Origin: Schizophyllum amplum
Lineage: Eukaryota; Basidiomycota; Agaricomycetes; Agaricales; Schizophyllaceae
Length of the DNA stretch: 64,000 nt
Direction of reading: 5' to 3'
NCBI GenBank assembly: GCA_007026445.1
Contig: VDMD01000001.1
Coordinates: 3,162,001 to 3,226,000 of the forward strand
Shown here: positions 56,773-64,000 of the stretch, one piece after another
How the letters are laid out: every line of letters begins with the position of its first letter
How positions within the stretch are numbered: the stretch's first letter is position 1
Position numbers and translations under genes: made by a program
The notes under the pieces: model-generated
Told to the model about the DNA's origin: nothing
Database searches by the model: none
What the model saw: the letters and a program-made list of their open reading frames with translations, nothing else

Positions 56773-56815
56773 CCGGTGACCACACCGTCCCTCGGTCTCC
56801 GGTTCGTGCAGGGAC
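56760..56815 (+). promoter_or_regulatory. Predicted -1 ribosomal frameshift signal (slippery site plus pseudoknot)
   Basis: The heptamer G GGA AAA (56760-56766) is read in the gag frame as ..G GGA AAA and fits the X XXY YYZ rule. After 4 nt, AACCGG (56771-56776) plus GAC (56778-56780) can pair with GTC (56795-56797) plus CCGGTT (56799-56804). The loop GTCCCT (56787-56792) can pair with AGGGAC (56810-56815), giving an H-type pseudoknot. A slip here joins Gag to the pol frame two codons before the gag stop. Confidence 0.75.
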
Positions 56816-59800
56816 ACCACGCGTTCCGGAGTCCCCGTTCGTTCGTAACGCGAACGGTACCTATACCCTTTCCCTTATGCGCCATGTTCCGTCTTACGTC
56901 TTCGCTTCTCATTCTTTTCTCCACTCTCCAAACCATTTCTTCATTTCGATTCGTCTCTCTTTTCCTCATCGCAAACCCATTAATACCTATGCCCTCGTCG
57001 ATTGCGGTGCAACGTCGTCGTGCATAGGCGAGCGCTTTGCCACTAGGCATGGCCTCCCTCGACGTCTTAAGGACGTACCTGTACCCATCATGGCGGTCGA
57101 TGACCGTCCCATAGCGTCTGGATTGATCACCCATGATGTTGTGGCCAAACTCTCGGTCGGCTCGCATGACGAGCACCGAGCTCTCGCTGTCGTGGCCGTT
57201 GGATACCCAGTTATCCTCGGTCTCGACTGGCTTCAGCAGCATAACCCCAGTATCAACTGGCGGGATGCGAACCTGCGTCTCGATTGCTGTGGCCTGACTC
57301 GTACCCATCCTCTCACTATCCCGGCCAAGGGCTTCGGTCCTTCGGTTGAATCTCTTTCTTCGTTTCGTTCCGTGACCCACATGGGCCTAGGCTTCGGTCT
57401 ACAAGGCTCTCCTTCGACTTTGGCTTTGTCTCATCCGCGCTACACCGCGCCTCCGCCTGCGGGCTCATCCACCTCTAATGTTCATGAACAACCTCCCACT
57501 CGTATCTCGTTCCTTCGTTTCCTCGTCCAGTCCAACGGCTACGGTCGTCCCAACCCTGGTTTACTTCGCCCCTCGTCTCCTTCCTCCTCGTCTTCTTCTT
57601 CTCCCAATGTTCGCTTGGTCAGTGCAAAGAAATTTGCCAAACTGTCAAGGAATACGGACTCAGAATCCACTCTCCTTCGCTTCTATGACTCGTCCACCCC
57701 CACATTCGTTAACTCGTTTTCTACTTCACCTCCTCCATCTGATCCTCCCATGGATCCTCCTCTTCGTCCACCAGATGATGATGGCCCTCGTCACTTCATT
57801 CCTTCCAAGTACCAGCCATGGGCAGACTCTGTTTTCAACCCCACCGAGTTCGATAAACTTCCTGAACACCGTCCCTTTGATGTGGATATCGAACTTGAGG
57901 ACGGGAAATCCCCGCCCTTTGGTCCCATTTATCGGCTAACACCCCAGGAACGCGACGCAGTCGCCGAGTATGTCAACACCAACTTGGCGCGCGGCCACAT
58001 CCGACGCTCGACCTCATCCGCCGGTGCTCCGGTTCTCTTCATCCGCAAGAAGACTGGCGAAATTCGACTCTGCGTCGACTTCCGCGGTCTCAACTCCATC
58101 ACGCGCAAGAACCGGTTCCCGCTACCACTCGTCAGCGACCTCATCGACCGTGTCCAAGGCTGCAAAGTCTTCTCGGTCCTCGACCTCAAGAGCGCATACA
58201 GCCATCTTCGCATCCGCGAAGGTGACGAGTGGAAAACGGCATTTCGAACTCACCTCGGCCTCTTCGAACACCTCGTCGTCCCCTACGGTCTCACCAACGC
58301 TCCCGCCGCGTGGCAGGCGTTCATCCAGGATGTTCTCCGCGATGTCCTCGACGTCTGCTGTGTCGTCTATCTCGACGACATTCTCGTCTTCTCGCGTACG
58401 CAGGAGGAGCATGACCGTCATGTTCAGATGGTACTCGATCGGCTTCGTGACGCCTCGCTTTGCGCCAACCCGGCCAAATGCGAGTTCGACAAGTCCGAAG
58501 TCGAATACTTGGGTTATATCATCAGCGCTGACGGCGTAAAGATGAACCCCAAGAAGCTCGACACCATCTCGCAGTGGCCCGAGCCTCGGAACGTCAAAGA
58601 CGTTCAATCCTTCCTCGGCTTTTCTAACTTCTACCGTCGTTTCATTGATGGATATTCCCGTATTACCCTTCCTCTCACCGCGTTAGTCCGCAAGGATGTT
58701 CCCTTCGTCTTCTCGGACGCGGCTCGTTCTTCCTTTCTCGCTCTCAAATCCGCCTTTCTTTCTTATCCTGTCCTTCACCATTTCGATCCTCATCTACCCT
58801 GCCATGTCCATACCGACGCATCCGACTTCGCCATCTCTGGTGTTCTCCATCAGCCGGACGCTCAAGGCGCCCTCCATCCCGTCGCTTTCCACTCACGCAA
58901 GCTTACGCCTGCCGAGATCAACTACGAGGTTCATGACAAGGAACTTCTCGCAGTTGTGGAATGTTTCCGCGACATGCGCCATTGGTTACAGGGTTCGCCC
59001 TTCCCCATTTCTGTCGTTTCCGACCATAAAAACCTCGAATATTTTATGTCTTCTCGCGTCCTCAACCGCCGACAGGCGCGTTGGGCGATGTTCCTTTCCG
59101 ATTTCGATTTTCGTCTTGATTGGGGCCCTGGTCATGCTAACGTTGCAGACGCGCCCTCCCGCCGTCCCGACTTCGTCCCTAAAAGGGGGGATGAGCACCT
59201 TGAAGTCCAGCAAAAGGTGCTCTTAACGTCGAAGCATACGGAGCGACTCTTTCCCGACGAGCCGACTTCTGCGCCAACCTACACCAACACCAACATCGAC
59301 TTCGCCTCCGCCATCACGACACTCACTCTCGACAACTCGGACCTCCTCGAGCGTTTCAAGACCGCTTTCCAGGTCGACACGGAATGGCGGCAAGCGCTCA
59401 TCAACGGCGACCAGGACTTCCGCGCCGAACACGACCTCGTCTTCCACAAAGGACGACTGTTCGTACCTGCGCCGCTTCGGGCGGATATCCTTCGCGCTCG
59501 ACACGACCACGTCATCGGAGGTCACCCCGGCCGAACGCGCACCCTCGGGTTCGTCTCACGCGACTACTCCTGGCCCGGCATGAACACGTATGTCCGGCGC
59601 TACGTCGAAGCGTGCGACACGTGCCCGCGCATCAAGAACCCTCGGCACAAACCCTACGGCCTTCTCCAGCCGCTCGACATACCCGCGCGACCGTGGCAGT
59701 CCATTTCGATGGACTTCATAGTCAAGCTGCCGCTCTCGCACGGCTTCGACTCGATCTGGGTGGTGTGCGATCGCTTAACGCGCGCCGCTCACTTCATCCC

Positions 59801-61070
59801 GTGCCGCGAATCCATGACGGCAGAAGAATTGGCTTGGTTATTCCTCGACCGTATCTTCCGGCTTCATGGTCTCCCCGACTCTATCGTGTCGGATCGCGGT
59901 ACGCACTTCGTTTCTCACTTCTGGAAAGCCTTGACTTCGCATCTCGGCGTCGAGATGAAGACGTCGACTGCGTACCACCCCCGCACTGACGGTCTCACCG
60001 AGCGCACCAACCAAACGCTCGAGACCTATGTGCGCGCGTACTGCTCGTATCAGCAGGACGATTGGGTCGACTATCTTCCTCTCGCCGAGTTCTCGTTCAA
60101 CAACCTCGAGAACTCGTCGACGCACCAAACCCCTTTCTATGCTAACCTCGCTTTCCACCCCACGTTTGAACCTAGGATCACCGAGCGCTCGACTGTACCA
60201 GCTGCCGAAGATCTCGCGCATCGTCTAGAACAGATCCACGCCGAGCTTCGCGCAGAACTGGAGTTCGCGCAGCGCGCTCAAGCCAAGTACTTCGACCAAC
60301 ATCGTCAAGATGCGCCCGAGTTCCAGCCGGACCAACTCGTTTGGCTCCTCCGACGCAATATCAAGACGACTCGGCCTTCCGGCAAGCTCGACCATCGCCG
60401 CCTCGGTCCGTACCGCGTCGTCCGCAAGGTCGGCACGCGTGCGTACCTACTCGACCTCCCTTCCTACCTATCCCGACTCTATCCCGTCTTCAACGTCGAA
60501 CTTCTAGAACCGTACCACGATCCTTCCGAGTTCCACCCGCACTCCTCACCTCGCCCATTCGCTCTCGACAATGCCGACGATCCAGCACTCACCGTCAAGA
60601 GTATCCTCGACTGCCGCAAGGTCGGACACCGCTACGAGTACTTCGTGCGGTGGGTCGACAAGCCCGAGTCCGAGGACTCCTGGGTGCCGTTATCCGACAT
60701 TCCCACCTCCCAGAACGAATTACTCGACCGCTTCCACCGTCGTCACCCTCGTGCTCCTCGCCCTCATTCTATTGTCCTTCATCATACTTATCCACCTCCT
60801 ACAAACGAACCGCCCTCGTCCCCTGATGCTCACACCGAGCCACCGCCTATTAATGCTTCCTCTTCTGCTCCCACAGGTCCGCCGCCGTCCGCTCCTGCCC
60901 CGCGTCCCGCCGCCGCTCCCGCCGTTCCCGCCGCCGCTCCGCGCCCTGCCTCGCCTCCGGTTGTACGTCAGAGGTTGAGATCTGAGTACACCTTCCCGGC
61001 TCAGACCACGCTTCGTTCCGGGCGTGTGTCTCGACCGCCGGCGCGTCTTCGCGACCCCGAGACTTCCTAG
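56766..61070 (+). CDS. pol: Pol of the chromovirus (protease, RT, RNase H, integrase, chromodomain)
   Basis: Open in the -1 frame relative to gag, from within the gag end (56706 onward) to TAG at 61068-61070. If translated by frameshift it begins about 56766; an internal ATG lies at 56877, from which it counts 1,397 residues. Domains, numbered from that ATG: protease with VDCGATSS (DCGA for the usual DSGA, near residue 43); reverse transcriptase with VVYLDDILVFS (near 497); RNase H with HTDASDFAI (near 645) and DHKNLEYF; integrase zinc finger H-H-C-C (about 875-920) and the catalytic triad in MDFIVKL, VSDRGTHF and TDGLTERTNQTLE; C-terminal chromodomain with YEYFVRWVDKPESEDSW (about 1240-1290), then a Pro-rich tail. 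All expected catalytic residues are present. The chromodomain marks a chromovirus. Confidence 0.95.
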   Translation, partial: SVTGDHTVPRSPVRAGTPRVPESPFVRNANGTYTLSLMRHVPSYVFASHSFLHSPNHFFISIRLSFPHRKPINTYALVDCGATSSCIGERFATRHGLPRRLKDVPVPIMAVDDRPIASGLITHDVVAKLSVGSHDEHRALAVVAVGYPVILGLDWLQQHNPSINWRDANLRLDCCGLTRTHPLTIPAKGFGPSVESLSSFRSVTHMGLGFGLQGSPSTLALSHPRYTAPPPAGSSTSNVHEQPPTRISFLRFLVQSNGYGRPNPGLLRPSSPSSSSSSSPNVRLVSAKKFAKLSRNTDSESTLLRFYDSSTPTFVNSFSTSPPPSDPPMDPPLRPPDDDGPRHFIPSKYQPWADSVFNPTEFDKLPEHRPFDVDIELEDGKSPPFGPIYRLTPQERDAVAEYVNTNLARGHIRRSTSSAGAPVLFIRKKTGEIRLCVDFRGLNSITRKNRFPLPLVSDLIDRVQGCKVFSVLDLKSAYSHLRIREGDEWKTAFRTHLGLFEHLVVPYGLTNAPAAWQAFIQDVLRDVLDVCCVVYLDDILVFSRTQEEHDRHVQMVLDRLRDASLCANPAKCEFDKSEVEYLGYIISADGVKMNPKKLDTISQWPEPRNVKDVQSFLGFSNFYRRFIDGYSRITLPLTALVRKDVPFVFSDAARSSFLALKSAFLSYPVLHHFDPHLPCHVHTDASDFAISGVLHQPDAQGALHPVAFHSRKLTPAEINYEVHDKELLAVVECFRDMRHWLQGSPFPISVVSDHKNLEYFMSSRVLNRRQARWAMFLSDFDFRLDWGPGHANVADAPSRRPDFVPKRGDEHLEVQQKVLLTSKHTERLFPDEPTSAPTYTNTNIDFASAITTLTLDNSDLLERFKTAFQVDTEWRQALINGDQDFRAEHDLVFHKGRLFVPAPLRADILRARHDHVIGGHPGRTRTLGFVSRDYSWPGMNTYVRRYVEACDTCPRIKNPRHKPYGLLQPLDIPARPWQSISMDFIVKLPLSHGFDSIWVVCDRLTRAAHFIPCRESMTAEELAWLFLDRIFRLHGLPDSIVSDRGTHFVSHFWKALTSHLGVEMKTSTAYHPRTDGLTERTNQTLETYVRAYCSYQQDDWVDYLPLAEFSFNNLENSSTHQTPFYANLAFHPTFEPRITERSTVPAAEDLAHRLEQIHAELRAELEFAQRAQAKYFDQHRQDAPEFQPDQLVWLLRRNIKTTRPSGKLDHRRLGPYRVVRKVGTRAYLLDLPSYLSRLYPVFNVELLEPYHDPSEFHPHSSPRPFALDNADDPALTVKSILDCRKVGHRYEYFVRWVDKPESEDSWVPLSDIPTSQNELLDRFHRRHPRAPRPHSIVLHHTYPPPTNEPPSSPDAHTEPPPINASSSAPTGPPPSAPAPRPAAAPAVPAAAPRPASPPVVRQRLRSEYTFPAQTTLRSGRVSRPPARLRDPETS
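59177..59194 (+). other. Internal copy of the polypurine tract (putative central PPT)
   Basis: CCCTAAAAGGGGGGATGA here is an exact 18-nt copy of the sequence abutting the 3' LTR (61092-61109), in the same orientation. It lies in pol between RNase H and integrase and encodes PKRGDE with its neighbours. It could act as a second plus-strand primer site. Confidence 0.65.
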
Positions 61071-61091
61071 TCTTGCGACGGCACATCTTGG

Positions 61092-61109
61092 CCCTAAAAG
61101 GGGGGATGA
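61092..61109 (+). other. 3' polypurine tract
   Basis: AAAAGGGGGGATGA (61096-61109) ends directly at the first base of the 3' LTR, the position where the RNA primer for plus-strand synthesis is made. Confidence 0.9.
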
Positions 61110-61404
61110 TGTGAGGGTCAGGGTCCTCGGACCTACGGCCTTTTACTTATATTCCCACGGACACTTTACTTATATCTCATGGACACTCGTATTTATGTTC
61201 TCGTGTTGTATCGAGGGCGCAGCGCGCTCGCGCGACTCGCTGCCCTCGTCACGCATTGTGCTTGTATGGCCTTGTTTACCATATCCCTGTAACTGCACCC
61301 GGTACCTACATAACGGACGGGCTCGGACTACGTACCTTGTCGAATCAACGCCAGTGACTCGCCCCCGAAATCCTCGCTCTCGCTCTTCGAACTTGACCAT
61401 CACA
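61110..61404 (+). repeat. 3' LTR (295 bp)
   Basis: No difference from the 5' LTR seen by eye; followed by the target duplication GCTTG at 61405-61409. Confidence 0.96.
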
Positions 61405-61613
61405 GCTTGACTGAGCTTGTTGTGAACGTACAGGCTCGATATGGCGGAGAACACTACGTCTCTCACGTATCGGCAAGTAAATCTGCGCATCCTGTGGAAA
61501 ACTGTCGGTGAGACATGACGACGAGCCGCGCTGTGGCCAAGGCCTATACTGGTGAGGGACGAGACAATGAGGCCGGAGACTTCACATCATTGATGCGCTT
61601 GATGCGCTTGATG
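61405..61613. other. Short spacer between the retrotransposon and the MITE nest
   Basis: Contains a short direct repeat, TTGATGCGC, three times at about 61,590-61,612. The repeat continues on the far side of the MITE nest (about 62,691-62,709), so the nest interrupted a small tandem array. Confidence 0.5.
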
Positions 61614-62006
61614 TAAGGCTCCAACCATATTATCTACATACTGTTTTTATACTGTTTAAACTAATTAATTATACCCTCTATATACGCCCCCAGCCCATAG
61701 ACTGTAATCAGATGGTATACTATCTAGTATATGGTATCCCATAACTGGCACTCTAAAAACCTCAGATAGACATCAGCTCAGAAGGTGTCTCTTGACTGGC
61801 TTGTCTGGCCATATTGACAGAGCTTGTATAAGCTAAACATTTAGTGGAATTTGCAAAATTAAATATTATCTCCGGATTTGGCAGGTTATCAGAAATTGCA
61901 GATGGTGATGGCTCTACGCTGGCTCACTGCTGGAGAGCAGTATGAGACTTCTAGAGATGGTAGTACTTCAGCCAAGCACCAGAACTTAGATATAGAAGCA
62001 CCATTA

Positions 62007-62549
62007 CTGTACTGTTTCGACCGTAGGTTCACTAGGTGTTACGCGTTACTGTAGCATTTTGACCGTAGGTTCATCAATTATGACGTAAAATTTATCCGAG
62101 AATTCTCCAAAAACCCGATAAATCGAAAGAAAATTATTGGCGGGGTTCCCGGAAAACGGTCGTGACGCGTGACTGAACCTACGGTCGAAATGCTACAGTA
62201 CGCTTTGAACTGACCCAGATCCCAGTTCACGGGCCCGAAGGGCCCGTTACGGTCCGAAATTTTAGTTCATAAATATTTATTTTCGCTGCAAAATCCAGTC
62301 TTTTACTGTACTTTTCAAGGCCTAGGAGGTAATATAATAAGATTGAGGGCTCAGGATGCAAATAAAGGCATCAAATTATGTCCCAAAACGGTTCGAATGT
62401 AAGAAGGAAAAAATCGTAAAGAAATACGCAAAAATTAGAATATCCGAGAGGGCGTTCACCGAGCGGCGTTACGCGTTACGCTGAGTGAATTAGTTCAGTT
62501 CAGAGGCCGATGTTACGCGTTACGTGAACTTACGGTCGAAACAGTACAG
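62007..62549. mobile_element. Middle MITE of the nest, 543 bp
   Basis: TIRs CTGTACTGTTTCGACCGTA and TACGGTCGAAACAGTACAG are flanked by TA (62005-62006, 62550-62551). GTTACGCGTTAC occurs just inside both ends. No coding capacity. Contains the element at 62049-62198. Confidence 0.8.
62049..62198. mobile_element. Innermost MITE of the nest, 150 bp
   Basis: TIRs CTGTAGCATTTTGACCGTAG and CTACGGTCGAAATGCTACAG differ by one base and extend to TTCA. They are flanked by TA (62047-62048, 62199-62200). The shared GACCGTAGGTTCA in the TIR shows that it is related to the 543-bp element it sits in. Confidence 0.78.
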
Positions 62550-62689
62550 TACATACCCTGCAGTGGGTGACACTAACTTATGTAGTATACTGTATAAGCC
62601 CACTGATTACTAACTAATTACTAACTTTCACTATATACTGTCTATATAGGGCTCAAGGTGTATATGTAATCTATATGGTTGGAGCCTTA

Positions 62690-63269
62690 GCTTGATGCGC
62701 TTGATGCGCACGTCGGCGCGCCCTCTGAAGGACGTTCATGGCGTCCTGCACCACGCCCTCTCTCCGGCAAGTTTCGTTGTGTTTTGCAGACTTTAATGCT
62801 GATCTTTGCGCTTTGAGCATGCATACAACAAGATTTTCTGGGATCCCATCGCATCTGATCATAGTGAACTGATGAGTCTTGCATGTACATGTATGTTTAC
62901 TGATAGCTGTGCAGGAACATGCATAACAGCTTATCGGCCAGCATTCATCTGCATTGACGCTCGCGAGCAGAGCATGGGGTTCCTGCAGGATCCCTGCATT
63001 CACAAAGGGCCTTAGAAGCACCTGGGATCTGTCGGGATATTGATGAAATGGATGTATTTCCTTATCCAGCCTTCCAGGTACCGCAGCAGAGCGGAACCTG
63101 ATCTTCTCCCACTCCATATGGTGGAATGCATAGCATCACGGTTATTATCCGGATAAGACGGCTGTTATCCGGTTGTGGTCATTCCGAGCCGGTCAGCAGC
63201 ACTGGAGCCACCGCACCAGGCATATAGGCAACCACGGCAGCACCTCACATCACCTGTCGCCCCTTCATC
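62690..63269. other. Spacer of 580 bp upstream of the integrase-like gene
   Basis: Begins with the rest of the TTGATGCGC repeat. GGTTATTATCCGG and TGTTATCCGG recur around 63,140-63,175, about 100 bp before the start codon. Open frames are short and unrecognised. Confidence 0.4.
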
Positions 63270-64000
63270 ATGGCCACTGATGTCCGCATCGAGAATCTCC
63301 GTGGCGCCTACTATGAGCTTGAACGCCGTGTATCCCGGGCACTTCTCACCCAGATTGGTGATACCGCACGTCTCAATGAGGCCCGTGATCTTGTCCTTCT
63401 TTTGGTCCGGTCAACCGAGCAGGTGCGCTCTCTTCAAATCACTGTCGTGATCATCAGTCTGACGGGAACATAGCATCGCCAACTCTACAGTGCTGAAGAG
63501 TATGCTACTGTTCAGCGATCTATGGAGGTCATGATCGAGGCGCTTGACACTGCCTCACACGAGTCGTCTGATCCCCCCGACGCTCCAAGTCATACTCTCA
63601 CGGAGGAGGTTATCACTGGCGCCAGGGGCCGGCCCAAAATCAGCATCGATCCAGACTACTTGCGTGAGGCGCTGGCATTCGCCGGGCCCACAGAGATAGC
63701 ACGCAACCTCCACGTCCACCCTCGCACTGTCCGTCGCAGAGCGCTTGAGGCCGGCATATCCCTTCCTCGAGCCCCAGTCTATACTAATCAGGTGGCCGGA
63801 GATGGCACAGTCTCCCGAGTGTACTCCTCGTCCCGCCCTGCCATTAGCGCACACATCACTGACGACGATATCGATACTCTCATCTCGCGCTACCTCGAAG
63901 TCTTCCCTCGCTTTGGTCGCAACATGCTCCGCGGTCGTCTCCGGGCTGATGGCTTCAACATACCCATCGAGCGCATACGACAGTCCTATTTCCGTGTGCA
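63270..64000 (+). CDS. Integrase-core-type protein (transposon-derived), N-terminal part
   Basis: Runs off the right edge. Exon 1 is 63270-63422 (start MATDVRIENLRGAYYELERR); intron 63423-63473; exon 2 from 63474 to the end of the window. The visible part has GRPKISIDPDYLREALAF, then a helix-turn-helix-like segment GPTEIARNLHVHPRTVRRRA, then DDDIDTLISRYLEVFPRFGR and RGRLRADGFNIPIERIRQS. This order resembles the N-terminus of a large family of agaricomycete proteins in which a DDE integrase core follows immediately downstream. The core itself is outside the window, so the assignment is by recall of the N-terminal pattern. By analogy it is a DNA-transposon (Ginger-like) or domesticated integrase. 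Whether it is intact cannot be seen. Confidence 0.68.

Larger units (their letters stand above)
55117..61404 (+). mobile_element. Complete Ty3/gypsy LTR retrotransposon, chromovirus, self-priming type
   Basis: 6,288 bp with 295-bp LTRs that show no difference by eye. It is flanked by the 5-bp target duplication GCTTG (55112-55116 and 61405-61409). LTRs begin TGTGAG and end ATCACA. Inside are a gag frame, a pol frame in the -1 phase with protease, reverse transcriptase, RNase H, integrase and chromodomain in Ty3/gypsy order, a primer-binding site complementary to the LTR itself, and a polypurine tract abutting the 3' LTR. No stop or frameshift breaks either frame. These are the marks of a young and possibly active copy. 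By family, the chromodomain on the integrase directs insertion toward marked chromatin. It sits in a gene-poor block already full of other elements. Confidence 0.96.
61616..62687. mobile_element. Outer TA-flanked MITE of a three-level nest, 1,072 bp
   Basis: TIRs AGGCTCCAACCATAT and ATATGGTTGGAGCCT are flanked by TA (61614-61615, 62688-62689). AT-rich, without coding capacity. Contains the element at 62007-62549. Confidence 0.8.

Noticed and set aside
61590..61612. Short tandem TTGATGCGC repeats as a CRISPR-like or regulatory array
   Set aside because: Only a few 9-bp units split by a MITE; no spacers. A simple microsatellite.

Overview
The window reads as nuclear DNA of a filamentous basidiomycete, most likely an agaricomycete (order not resolved). 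Genes are densely packed on both strands, GC-rich, and interrupted by many introns of about 45-60 nt with GTRNGT donors and CAG/TAG acceptors. The gene content fits this: a FunK1-type kinase, a mushroom-type multi-span membrane protein, a short Cys-rich protein with a GCGH motif, and a chromodomain Ty3/gypsy element. No tRNA, rRNA or CRISPR array was recognised by reading.

Positions 1-49,100 are ordinary gene space, mostly housekeeping: the C-terminal end of a HECT ubiquitin ligase, a quinone oxidoreductase, an RRN5-like Pol I factor, an acyl-CoA ligase, an EF-hand MscS channel, a small Cys-rich protein, a Tlg2-type syntaxin, a secreted PL14-like protein, a multi-span membrane protein, RPB3, an NmrA-like oxidoreductase, a FunK1 kinase, NAR1, an HCS1-like helicase, ferrochelatase, phosphomevalonate kinase, a vacuolar-type amino-acid transporter and a Zn2Cys6 regulator. 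They do not form one pathway. NAR1 (cytosolic Fe-S assembly), ferrochelatase (haem) and ERG8 (isoprenoid) lie within 10 kb, but the sequence gives no sign of co-regulation.

Positions 49,100-63,300 are a transposon-rich block with almost no host genes. It holds a MITE with an identical second copy at 27 kb, a foldback element carrying a nested long-TIR element, a TIR element with subterminal repeats, an apparently complete 6.3-kb chromovirus, and a three-level nest of TA-flanked MITEs. The window ends inside an integrase-like gene.

The most striking object is the chromovirus at 55,117-61,404. It has LTRs that look identical, a 5-bp target duplication and open gag and pol. It also carries three readable replication signals: a primer-binding site complementary to the predicted 5' end of its own transcript (Tf1/sushi-type self-priming), a canonical GGGAAAA slippery heptamer followed by a potential pseudoknot at the gag end, and an exact 18-nt internal copy of its polypurine tract between RNase H and integrase. 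Other items worth a second look are a WG-repeat tail on RPB3, an 8-nt microexon in ferrochelatase and a His-rich insertion in NAR1.
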